From contig JAPEVF010000074.1 of the NCBI GenBank assembly GCA_029747585.1, positions 35,960 to 99,959 of the forward strand: 64,000 nucleotides of DNA, given 5' to 3'. This document shows, one piece after another, positions 35,613 through 50,311 of this stretch; position 1 is the first letter of the stretch; every line of letters starts with the position of its first letter. This stretch comes from Pleurotus djamor (Eukaryota > Basidiomycota > Agaricomycetes > Agaricales > Pleurotaceae). Below the pieces are notes generated by a model. It had not been told where the DNA came from. It ran no database searches and saw only the letters and a program-made list of their open reading frames with translations. Both the position numbers and the translations under genes were made by a program.

Positions 35613-36590
35613 CTATGATTTATCGGTGGCCACTTTCATGAGCATAACTGCGTCTCGCCCAAGCAGTGTGGAGTGGCAATGATCCAATCTGTCTGACTGT
35701 CGAACAAAGGTGATTAACTGCAAGGGAGAGAAGACAATGGGGCAGGGGCTGACGTTATCCAACTCGACGTCATATCCAACGCCTTGAGACCCCACGAAAA
35801 CCGGGGCCACTGTCACGATGATAGCATCCACCAATGCCTGCTCTGTCCCAGCGAGGCTACCAAAGAATGACTTAATGACGGAAGCACCCCCTTCGACCAT
35901 CAAAGACTTGAAACCTTGTTCTGAGAGTGCGGAGAGCATGGCTTTGAGATCGAGGGCCCTAGGGTGTTGTGAACTGGCGGGCACCGGAATGACTCGAACG
36001 CCAGCATCCTCGAGAGTTTGCTTCCTCTTCAAGGCGTCACCATCAAGGTCTGAGCGGCATACAATCCAAGGGCACTTCCCAGCGCCGTTCTTGTAATTGT
36101 TAATCAGTTTACAACCAATTGGGAGACGAACATCGCCATCCAGAATTATGGGTATCGGGAGGTGGTATGGCTGTCCATGACTGGGGTCTCTCGGAGGGAG
36201 GTGCCGAGCTATTCGGCATTGAGATAAGCATCGTCGGTCGTGAGCAGTAAGGACTTGCTATTCAGTTGTGGGTTGTCATTCAACGCCGTGCCTATACCCA
36301 CCATGATGGCATCGTGCATCGTACGCATCCTGGGACAGAGTACAGTGAGATTCCGGATACAGAAAAGTGAGGCCTACCAATGAGTCATAACCATACTTTC
36401 CTTTCCGCTCAGTATGAGCTGCTTTCCTCCAGTGCCCGCAATCTTGGCATCGAGTGACTGGGCAAAGGTCAAAGTGACCCGAGNGCCGAGGGGATGCCTC
36501 ACCCAACTCGGGCAGCGCCTGGTAAAATTCTGTCAGAAACTCAGGAGGACTTGTAGAACTCAGGATATTGGACTGAGGAGAGCTCGTCAT
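35613..36590 (-). CDS. RIB7: 2,5-diamino-6-ribosylamino-4(3H)-pyrimidinone 5'-phosphate reductase
   Basis: NADPH-dependent reductase of fungal riboflavin synthesis, acting after GTP cyclohydrolase II. Starts MTSSPQSNILSSTS at 36590. The RibD_C fold follows: VTLTFAQSLDAKIAGTGGKQ, SGKESMVMTHW, MRTMHDAIMVGIGTALNDNPQLNARHLPP, PIILDGDVRLPIG, CPWIVC, FKSLMVEGGASVIKSFF, and VDAIIVTVAPVFVG. The MVEGG and VGIGT..D.P.LN motifs are diagnostic. Stop at 35613; three or so introns. A single N at 36484 interrupts the frame between SPR and VTLTFAQ; ignoring it restores the frame. The gene is divergent from histone H4, with 254 bp between starts. Confidence 0.9.
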
Positions 36591-36844
36591 GGTGTCCGTG
36601 GTATCAACAGTTAGCGTCAGGTTCAAGGACGAAACTGAGATGTAAGTCGATCGAGGGCCAAACAACGCGACAAACAAGTCTGTTGATTCATCACGTGCAT
36701 CGCAGAAATGCATAAACGACGCGAGACGCGCGCCACACTGAACCAAACAACTCTTGCCTCTCAACCACCACCTGCTCTACTCCTCGCCACCTCGCGCGAC
36801 ACAACAGTCTTCCTCAAGCACCTCTTTATACTCCTCAAGTCAAC

Positions 36845-37335
<491 letters not shown>

Positions 37336-37819
37336 TTTGGCTCATGCCTATCTTCTTTTTGTATTCCTACCCTGTGTACTATTGTTTACTACCTTACCTG
37401 CCACCGAGACCCAATACTATATGTAACTGGCGAAGCCATCCCTTTGCTGCTATGCTTGTGTGTCGGTTTGACTCAGTGAGTATCCACACATGATATGTTG
37501 GATAGTTGTCCTCGGAGAGACGGTGCGATAACTCCTTGATCGGGGTTGCAGATGACAAGATGCACAAGGATTGCAAGTTCCGAGATGCATGTTTTACTTT
37601 GGGATGTCGATGACCAATGCATGGGATTGCTGCGACGGTACGATGACGACTCGGACTGGCGGCTGAAAATGATCCACGTGACGTCAGAGCGACAGAATTT
37701 CCCCAGATGTGCTCCTTTTAGTCTTGTGTTGTACCCCGCAACGAGTCCCAATATGCCCACTTTCGATCATCTCTTCTCCCTTACTCGCTTCAACTTATAA
37801 TTCTCTGTTAACCACCATC
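37336..37819 (+). promoter_or_regulatory. H4 3' region and promoter of the alpha/beta hydrolase, with a composite E-box/CRE
   Basis: CACGTG at 37675-37680 overlaps TGACGTCA at 37679-37686, about 134 bp before the hydrolase start. The first is the consensus for bHLH proteins, the second for bZIP proteins. The short frames in this stretch are not supported as genes. The histone 3' stem-loop seen in animals was not found; fungal histone mRNAs are polyadenylated. Confidence 0.45.
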
Positions 37820-40240
37820 ATGACCGCCACCATCTTCTGGCCATTCCGCTCCTTCATTGCGCCCACCACTCGCGCTGCGCTCCCCGTAGAACCTGCCGTC
37901 AACGATGAAAGCACTACCTTGCAACCATCTTTGCATCATTACTCGACGCCGGGCGTGTCGCCTCCCTCAGCTCGAATAGATCCAGCACACAAACCTCTCA
38001 CAAGGCAGCCCATAAGGCTGTGGCATCTATGGAAGTACGGCGCAGTCGCTATGACCAAAGGTTGGTGCTGACGACGATCTGTTTTGATTGTTCTGGTCTC
38101 ATTCAGTTAACCAGCGACGGAGGTGGCCTTCGATGTCGTCTCCCATGGCATTTGGGGGCCTCGCAAGAAGTCGTGGGGCATTGAAATGACGATCATTTCA
38201 AGCATCATGCGCGGCGCTGGTCAACATTCGTCACTCATTGATTTGGTGAGCACACAAAGGTCCTCTGATGGAAACCTCGGTGCTAATTATGGTCAGAGGA
38301 CCTTGCGCATGCTCATGAGCATTGGCGGTCTAGTTCCTCTCCCCTCGGACGCACTTGTAACACCTGTCACCTTCCGCGTCCGAAAGCGCCGTTTGCGGGG
38401 AATTCTGGCGGACATGGACTCCAGGGAAGACGGATCTCGCGAGCTCTCAGGAGAATGGGTTGTTGGACGCCGAACTTGGCTCAGACTGCAATCTGAATGG
38501 AAAGCAAGCAACCAGAAAGCCTCGTCAAAAGGAAAGCACAAGACCAAGGAGAGAGTCATCCTCTACATCCACGGAGGTATGGTTGATCCACGTATCTGTG
38601 TGTGTCATACTTACTAATTGGGGATGACTCGAATTAGGTGCATACTACCTCTCCAGTGCTGCTGCGATGAGATTCATATCGATACCCTTATCAAAATACA
38701 CCGATGCTCGGGTCTTTTGTAGGTCGTCTTTCCCCACACGAGACCATATGCACGCCTGACATCGCTCACGCGTATCTTTTAATAGCCCTGGACTATCGTC
38801 TCGCGCCTGAATCACGATTCCCTGGACCTTTACATGACGCTGTCACTGGGTACCTTCGACTAGTGGAGGATCTCCATATTCCGCCGGAGAACATCATTGT
38901 CGCAGGCGATAGCGCCGGAGGCGGCCTATCTCTCGCGCTTCTTATGTACCTACGCGACAATGACTATCCATTACCTGCTGGAGCCATATTGATGTCGCCA
39001 TGGGTCGGTTAGTCACCATTCTTCTCACCTTGGCTGCGCATGACTCTTACCTTTCTGTCATAGACCTTACAATGAGCTGTGAATCTTGGGACTCAAACGC
39101 TCGCTTCGATGTTATACCTATCCCAATTCCTGGAGATCACCTCAATCCTGTCTCCCTCTACCTTGGCGAGCATATGGAGAGGTTCTTGACCCATCCTTAT
39201 GCCAGCCCCCTTTTCGGTAACTTCAGGGGGTTACCTCCTCTTCTCATCCAAGCTGGTGATGCCGAGGTCTTGAGGGATGAGATAACCCTCTTGGCGCATA
39301 AGGCTACACTTGCGGGTGTCGATGTCCGGCATGAATTGTATCAAGACGGCGTGAGTTTCACCTCTCCATTCTTCGCTTGCTGAGGACTCACCCTTCTATA
39401 GGTCCATATATTTCAGTTATACCCATTTCTCGATATCAGTCATCGAGCTTTCATGTCTTGTCGGGAATTCGTTCGAACGACGCTGCCTAATATCCAGAGC
39501 CGCTCGCCACAAATGTTGAATAATTCGGCCGAGGAAGGTATAGAGAAGGAAATAGAGAACGAGTATGTGACGGTGGTTAGAGGTGATGGTGTTGAGACGG
39601 CTTCTGGGATGCAGGAGGCTAAGCATAAGCTGGAGGAAGGCGGCTTAAGTGATAGTGACGACGATGACGATGAACGCGGTATGAAGAGCTATCCAAGCTG
39701 GGGACGGAGCCAAACCTGGGACTCAATATCCACGCCATCAAGTGTTGGTGATCTTGACTTGGATTTGGAGGATATGGAAGGTTCTGCATTGAACGTTAGT
39801 GAAAGTCGGCCTCCAGATGCTTCGCCCAACCACCTTGCGCCACCAACACTACGTCGTCGCGCGACAATGCCTGCATTAACAACACTAAGGCGACTATCTT
39901 CTGCTATATCCCATATAATGCCCGATCCAATGGCTTCAACGAGTCTCGTCGAAAGCACATCCACTCCATCATCGGCGGCACTGCATCCCCCATCCCTTCA
40001 ACAATCACACTTATCAGAACCTCATACCAGCCACCACCACCACCACCCCTCGGGCTATACNCGACCACGAAGAAAGTCTTTGTTCACAATGCAATCATCA
40101 GCTTCACCTCCTCCTTCCCCATCAATACGCAGATCAAACGCCAGTCATCCTGATATCACGTCTTTGGTCGAANAGTGGAGTCACTCGGGGCCGGCAAACC
40201 GCACGACCATGTTCAAACCTCAGTATTCACGAACNTGAAN
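37820..40240 (+). CDS. Alpha/beta hydrolase of the hormone-sensitive lipase (HSL) type with a long disordered tail
   Basis: Starts MTATIFWPFRSFIAPTT at 37820. The hydrolase core has the oxyanion motif HGGAYYLSSAAAM (38570-38670), ALDYRLAPESRFPGPLHDAV, and the nucleophile elbow GDSAGGGLSLALL near 38908-38945. The acid residue is in LIQAGDAEVLRDE (near 39250-39285), with the His in DGVHIFQLYPF (39345-39425). This is the HSL/steryl-acetyl-hydrolase fold acting on lipid or acetyl esters; the substrate is unknown. From about 39450 an additional 250-residue tail is acidic, Ser/Pro-rich and contains a His run (HHHHHP near 40035), with SPP-rich end at about 40110. N-laden sequence obscures the exact stop near 40240. 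About five introns. Confidence 0.82.
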
Positions 40241-40472
40241 ATGCANNAACGACGTCTCNCCANTCTTNANGATNNAGTNGTTTTNCTTGGANACTACTTA
40301 CTTATTCGCNCAATNNNNCTCATANCCAGACATCAAATGTAAATCATCGATTGTATCGCTAGGCAAAGGAAGGTGTAATTCNGAAGGTGTAATCTGTAAT
40401 GAGTACTTNAATGACAAGACGATATATGTATGAATCTGGATCAAGAGATCATAAATAAGAATCCGTAGGAAA

Positions 40473-42012
40473 TCATGCAGACGTCCTTGACGCTCTCGGT
40501 GATGCCTCCAATCCCTTGGAATATATCTCCAACTCTTCGATTATATTCTGCAAGGCATTCCTNTCCCAGTTCCCGTATAGGAAACCTTCGTATAGCATCG
40601 TTGTACCCCACCAGGAGATGGCGACAGTGAGCACAATGAAGATGGGGTTGATCCACGAATGGGGTAACCATGCNGTCCCGANGGCGATAGCAACCAANGC
40701 GGCAATACAAAGACCAAAGACCAAAAGCTCCTTTTGCGATCGTTGTGATGAAAGACGCCAACAGTTGGTCAAACCTTGAATCGTACTGGACACAGCAGGT
40801 CGNGAAAGGCAGGGTTCGGGGTCCGGGAATACACCACTTTCCAAGGGCTTGATCTCGAAGGTCGCTTCCAAGCCGAAATGGTCGGAATATGAGAAGTCGT
40901 ATTCGGGAACGGTCTCCGTGAGGACAACCTTGCAGTGAGTGCAGTCGAGGAGCATGCGTGGCCCGGATAAGTTGGCGTTGAATGCTTGGGGATGTGGGTG
41001 GCGGTAGAGGATGTAGTCGAGGCGTTTCCCAGCGAACTGCAGAGCATGGCCATCAAGAGGCTTGCCAGCGGAGTAGGTATTTAGAGGAGAGTCTGCTGTG
41101 ATGCCGTATTTCATGATGGCCTCCATGGCGGGGTTTGGTGACTGNGAGGCAGTGGNGTTTCTTGTNGANGGTTCCCTCGAGAGNCGGTTGGGGTGCGTGA
41201 CNGACCAAGCGTCGTTCAAGCCGGCGTAGTCCTTGATGATNGTCATTGGTAGGGTCGTCGGAATACTATTGTAATCACCAGGCTAGGAGAAGAAGGTCAA
41301 TGGGTGAAATGAAGAANGGNATGTCGACTTACNGCAATGACATAGCGCCCCAATTCGGCAGCTTGGCGTATCAACTTGGCGATCTCCCATGAGTTAACGT
41401 AGCGNTGGGCTTCAGCATCACCACCTTTTGCGAAAAGCTAGACCGTAGGTACTCAGCATGATCCCGATAGACCACAATATAAGGAATACACACATGGGTG
41501 TTGAATATTTGAACCTGGTTNAGTAGGGGATGCTGNATGATGACGCTNGCTGCGGCCTTTCCAACGAACCAGTCTCCTGCTGAGACATCAATTGGAGCCC
41601 CGTTCAGCGAGTATGGGTGTATGGACGAGGAAATGATGGGAAATCTGGAAAATATGGCTAAACCAGCGCCGAGGGCACCACTTGGAGACATGTCAGCACT
41701 ATATAAAGACGACCGAGAATCATCATATCACACCTATAAAAGAACTTGGAATGTGGCANGCTTCCCTGGATANTGTCTCGGACATGCTCGTAGTCGGCGT
41801 AAACCCAGATTTCTTGAAGCGTGATTATGTCGTACGGCGAGTTGATGAGGTACTTTGCAATGGCTGCNATCCGTTCAAGTCGGTTTTTCGCAACNTANTT
41901 GAGCCCCCTGTACNAAANNNNGTANGCAATCNNNTTCAACGTNAAANTTCAAAGACAAATCTCACCAGCAGTTGAGNGTGAGTATTCTAAGCTGGTTTGA
42001 GGGAGCAGNCAT
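40473..42012 (-). CDS. ISC1: Inositol phosphosphingolipid phospholipase C (Isc1/neutral sphingomyelinase type)
   Basis: Hydrolyses inositol phosphosphingolipids to ceramide; yeast Isc1 is membrane-anchored in ER and mitochondria. The start is ATG at 42012 (M.APSNQLRILTLNCW), then an intron. The endonuclease/exonuclease/phosphatase fold is seen in NSPYDIITLQEIWVYADYEH, GAGLAIFSRFPIISSSIHPY, and QIFNTHLFAKGGDAEAQRY. PGDYNSIPTTLPM follows, then LDYILYRHPH, and the catalytic SDHFGLEATF near 40855-40885. Two C-terminal TM segments (LLVFGLCIAALVAIA near 40690-40725; NPIFIVLTVAISWWG near 40610-40650) match Isc1. Stop at 40473. Many Ns above 41880. Confidence 0.9.
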
Positions 42013-42218
42013 GGTCGTCGTCGCNGTGGGTCGTAATGAAGANGNNCGTTNCAGGGACGACTGACATGACCTCACANNANANNAAAGTCCCCGAAGGTTC
42101 CCACGGTATAATTTCNTAGCAGACACATNGACNCNAGNANNAANNTNNNNGNNAGCAAAATCCTAATNCTTANAATACACAAACAATACAGATACACCTA
42201 NTNNNGCCAACACGCTAC

Positions 42219-43055
42219 TCAACGATGCGAAATGTCTACAATTGCTTTCACCTGACNGAAAGCTTGACCCNCTGGCCCCTGATTGAGCCATCGACCTGCT
42301 AGGTTCATCTGCATCCGGACCTCCCTAGCTTCCTCGTGTTTGCGGTGCTCTATCCCTTCAAACGTCTCGAGGCAGCCATAGATGTTCTCCGCTTGCGCGA
42401 GCTCTAAGCAACCGTAATTATCGGGAGCGACTCCGCCGCTGGTTATCAGTTGTGGTCTACACCCAACGCAATCGTGGCGAAAAGCGTTCGAGAAATCCAC
42501 GATCCGAGGGCCCCCCAAAGTGGACAAAACGTCTCTGGTTCCGCGTAAGCCTCCATGGTAGACACCAACTTGGTGTAACTTGCAGATTCCGAGGAGGCAC
42601 TGTCGACTTTAAACTCGGTCAATCTATATCCGTGTCGTTAGACCAAGGTCGACTTACGAAAATTCGATGACATCCGCTGGTGGTGGTACCAAATCCAACT
42701 TCTCCAAAATGATACAGCCAATCACTTCAGAATCTGGCTGCCTCTGGTAGAAGCCATGGTAATTTGGCACTACATTGCCGCAAAGTGACTTCAACTCTTT
42801 CTCATAAAGCCCGGCCTCCCTCTGCATCCTAACTAGCTCTTCCTGGGAAGTTGCCAATTTGACAACGACTTCTTGCTTGATTGAAGATTCCTGGGTGATG
42901 GTAGCATGATAGACGTGGTTGGATGCACGTAGGGGACCACCATGGACCCGAAGACTTCTGTGATTTCCCCTGCTGACGTCGTTGGAGAAGAGACGGTACG
43001 TCGTGCTTCCAATCGAAACGTTGAGAGTGCTGTAACTGATCTTGGCAAACGACAT
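42219..43055 (-). CDS. Small protein-kinase-like protein with a degenerate catalytic loop
   Basis: Starts MSFAKISYSTLNVSIG at 43055. The N lobe has LRASNHVYHATI and VVVKLATSQEELVRMQREAGLYEKEL, with the Lys and Glu of the usual ion pair, then GCIILEKLDLVPPPADV (hinge). An intron (TTTTC|GTAAGT) joins to LLGICKLHQVGVYHGG. The catalytic loop reads YHGGLRGTRDVL where the family would have HGD...N. The Mg2+ motif follows as PRIVDFSNAFRHDC, keeping its Asp. The C-terminal tail has YGCLELAQAENIYGCLETFE and stops at 42219. About 230 residues, so lacking most of a C lobe. It resembles FunK-type kinases of mushrooms. Loss of the catalytic Asp suggests a pseudokinase. Confidence 0.65.
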
Positions 43056-43564
43056 CTTGAGTGTCGTATCGGGTGCGGGTCAGAAGTGGGGAGGTGGTTT
43101 TGAATCATCCTTTCTGCAGTGCCCATATTTATACATTCAAGCCACTATGATGGCCACTTTTTTTCTGCGGACAATGCGCTCCCGGCTCGACCACATTCTT
43201 TGAACCATTTTCAATGGCTTTGACCCCAGTGCTTTGACCCCCACCTTTGGGTAGCGTGTTAACTACTGATTCACATACTTCTGTCAAAAATCACCTTTCG
43301 CTGAGACGCAGGAAGGTAGCACATAGTTAGTATACCTGACAATGATGTTCCACCCACTTATGGGCCTGGTTCAAATACTTCTTAGTTCGTGCCTCAGAGC
43401 CATTTACCAAACAGTCGCACAACAGACGCCGGTGCCCTTTGACTCAGAGTCGACAATTGAACTGCCCTTCTTCCGCCACCAGCATGTCTGTACCATCTTC
43501 CACCACACTCACGCCAAAAGAGTCGGTTCCTTGTCCTTTTCCATCCCACCGTAGGATCACTTGA
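43056..43564. promoter_or_regulatory. Divergent promoter region between the kinase-like and NTF2-like genes
   Basis: No gene is supported. The start codons at 43055 (minus) and 43565 (plus) face away from each other. A TATTTATA sequence lies near 43126-43133 on the kinase side, about 70 bp from its start. The open frame at 43342-43554 lacks any recognisable feature. Confidence 0.4.
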
Positions 43565-44082
43565 TTGATGTCGCTGAATAGCGTTGAAATAGCCACAAGG
43601 GCTGCCGACCACTTTACTCGCATTTATTACGCGACATACGATTCAGACACGCGTGTGGCGGACCTTCCCCAGTTCTATAGGCCGACTTCATCATTGACAT
43701 GGAATGGGAAACCGTATCAAGGCGCTGATGGGCTTAGGTCGCTCATTGTAAACATGCCTCCCACCAAGCACGATCTTAGCTCTTTTGATTGCCACCCCAT
43801 CCCCGGTTCGTCTCCGTCCGACTGACGCCTTTCAGCCCTTTTGAACTGCTCTCTGAAGGTACATCACCTCCGTCATTACTAGTCACTGTGTCTGGCAATG
43901 TCACACACGGACAAGGACCTTCTGGAAATCCCACAAATACGCCCGCGAAGACGCTCGATGGNCACCCTCGNGTCTTTTCTCANACNTTCATGCTAGTTCC
44001 GGACCCTACTGCNCCTCCATCCAAGGCAGGAGAAGTCGCCAAATATTATATCGGGGCTGATTCNNTGAGATTNGTCGGATAG
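43565..44082 (+). CDS. NXT1: NTF2-like mRNA export factor, NXT1/p15 type
   Basis: NXT1 (p15) pairs with the NXF1/Mex67 export receptor at nuclear pores. Starts MMSLNSVEIATRAADHFTRI at 43565. The NTF2-like fold follows: YYATYDSDTRVADLPQFY, PTSSLTWNGKPYQGADGL, a short intron (near 43804-43858), then SLLVTVSGNVTHG, VFS.TFMLVPDPT, and a final strand YYIGAD..RFVG. Stop TAG at 44080-44082. About 150 residues, the size of NXT proteins. Basidiomycetes carry a p15-like partner where yeast has Mtr2. It converges with the DAK gene. N bases blur residues in the last third but keep frame. Confidence 0.75.
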
Positions 44083-44160
44083 GCTGCTATCNCGACTNCA
44101 AGGACAANGGAAGCNTGTATCTAACTTNCTGNTGTACAAATACAANTTCNCCGAAAANCG

Positions 44161-46249
44161 CTANGNTTNATNNNGGCNANATCCTGTGTAACCATTCAAG
44201 AAGCCTTCTGCTATCGCTGCTATACCCCATGCTCCTGGATCCGGGGGCATATTTGTGCGNTNCNTNCCCGATGCAACATAGACCNCTCGNCCTAGNTTCG
44301 GCTCCATNNTNCTGGTNCTTTCTGCGCCGNCTCTTNNTGCACCGACNNCCTCCTTTNACGACCGTTTCTCNCCNAGAGCCTNNATTAGTGGCCCAAGTGC
44401 ATCNATCAGCGTCCGATCTCCNCTCCTTGCCGGCGTNTAAGTGGATAAGGTATNGAGAGCNCCATCCATGGAAGTTGANAGCCANTTTGATTGATNCATG
44501 GAGGGGNTANATAGNCCTTCCGACCATGCGGTAAGAAATATTGCGAATACTGATTCANNNNNNCAATGCCTTCAGGATANATCGGATGGGTAACCNGTCA
44601 NAAAGTGCTNACGCGCTCCGATTGTCCCTCCCATTGAGCTTTCAACGGCGACTCCCAGTNGCCCTACCANGTCCCCTGGANAAACCGACTTAATCGTTGG
44701 CTCCATCTCGTNGCAAATTCGGAGCACCGCTACGTTGGAGAGGTTTACACTCTGTTNATCATTGNNTCGTGGATGATCTCAACGCATTGCGTACCTTTCG
44801 NTCCNTTCGCAAANGTATCGCCACAGTCCCCGTCTCCCAGGATGGTGTCGAATTCGGTCATATCATCCGCTGAGTCTAGGACCGCCCTGCAAGCACCTCG
44901 AAGACCGTTGAGAACGGCATATGGCGACACGTCTATGGTCTCCCAATGGATTCTAGTCTCGTTTCCCATGACTCTCTGGGCTGGAGGTACATCATCTGGC
45001 CTCGTATTGGCAACGTGTCGTTGGACATTAGTGTGCCCACACTGATGGGTTCGAGGCCATGCCAGAGCTTCGGTTGGCCAATCGCATAGGTCGAGAACCT
45101 TGACCTGCATGTTTTTGTCGATCATCTCCCGNTCTATCTTTGATGCATTCAGCATGCTTATAGAAAATCCGGGAGCATTCAAGGAAGTCATGAACGATGA
45201 TAGGTAGGTGCGAATTGGCTTCAAGCCTTCCCCTCCTAATATATTTACAGTTAACTGTCCATTCCTTTCTATCGGTAGGATTAACGCACCTAATTGAACA
45301 AGCGTTTCGTCCAGAACCGCCCCCATCTCCAGCTGTGATATTCCTCCTAGGTTGTTTACGAATAGGACATATTCGTCTTCAGCAGTAACAAATCTACCTT
45401 CCTGTGCGTTCTCCTTCCCTCCACAATTGAGGAGTTGAATCATCTCCTTCACCAGAGAAGTTGGGTCGGTGATTTTGACTTTCTTCACGCCTGCTTCGTT
45501 ATGCAACCCAAGACCTATTTCGCACTCATCGTCCGCCAGATGTAAGGACTCCCCCTTTTGTCCAGGTAAATGGCAATGCGCCAANCCAACACCTATGCTC
45601 GCTAAGTGGCGAGCCACTGTCTCGCCGAGTGCTTTGACGGAAGCCAAATCATTCCCTCCTTCGGCGAAGGCTCCCAATATCTTGCAGACGAGAATGTTCC
45701 CAGCGAGGCCGCGGGGTCCTACCGCGGACTCCGTTCCAAGGAGAGCGACATCGTCAGAGACAACCACATTGTCAATGTTTATGCCTGGGAACTCTTTCTT
45801 CGCTTTTTCAATGGCCAACCCGAAATTCAGGCAATCGCCTGTGTAGTTGTTTATGATGACTAAAACGTCTTTCTGATGCGTGCTTGAGGGACGTCCGTTA
45901 TTCGCAGCGTACCGTATCGCAGACAGAATTTGACTCGCCCCTGGGCTGGCGAAGATGTCTCCTGAGACTGATGCAGCGAGCATCCCGCGCCCCGTGTAGC
46001 CTGCATGAGCGGGTTCGTGACCCGCACCTCCACCGGCAACTAGTGCGACCTTTGTGTCTGGGTTGGTCTGGTGAACATAGACTACCTTTGCGCGAGAGTC
46101 TCTGTGGATATCTCAGTAATGCATAGCGTTCCAATTTACTCACAAGACAGGGAAACAAACAATCCTAGACAGTCATCGAGGGCGGTGATCCCTCGAAGTG
46201 ACTTCAGAACAAGGTCTTCAGACGACTGGAAAATGTGCTTAGAAGACAT
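44161..46249 (-). CDS. DAK1: Dihydroxyacetone kinase (glycerone kinase)
   Basis: ATP-dependent kinase converting dihydroxyacetone to DHAP in glycerol or methanol use and detoxification. Starts MSSKHIFQSSEDLVLKSLRG at 46249. After one intron, KVALVAGGGAGHEPAHAGY begins the DhaK domain, followed by SGDIFASPGASQI, VLVIINNYTGDCLNFGLAIE, and VGPRGLAGNILVCKILGA. ECEIGLGLHNEAGV holds the substrate-binding His. VLFVNNLGG and GFSISMLNAS close this domain. The DhaL domain has TILGDGDCGD (ATP/Mg2+ site), and RTNMPPDPGAWGIAAIAE near 44190-44250. The C-terminal third is crowded with Ns, and the stop at 44161 is tentative. Stop-to-stop distance to the NTF2-like gene is under 80 bp. Confidence 0.87.
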
Positions 46250-46464
46250 AGGGTGTGTTGACAGAGCTAATACAGGTGCGATGATGATATATTTGTGCGT
46301 ATCGTGAGATGTGGATAGAATCGAAATCGGTCACAAGCCTCATCCCCTGGGAATGATGTACCCAAAAGTCTCCACAATGCTGTGAGAAGCTTCCACGGGC
46401 GAGAACCAGGTATTATGTATACGGTATGTAAATATAAATACATGAGGGAAAGTGGTAAACGTCT

Positions 46465-50205
<3,741 letters not shown>

Positions 50206-50311
50206 GGCACGCAAGAGTGCGTGGTGGTTGGTGAAGATGTTCCACAATGTAACTCTGTTGTGGTGAATATGTATAGCGCCCAAGGAGCGCCCGTTCATCG
50301 TTGACTCGACC
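50206..50311. promoter_or_regulatory. Bidirectional promoter shared by two DEAH-family helicase genes
   Basis: Only 106 bp separate the Prp22 start codon (50205, minus) from the DHX57-like start codon (50312, plus). Both promoters and 5' leaders must lie here or overlap the coding parts. No TATA box is visible in either direction. Confidence 0.6.
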
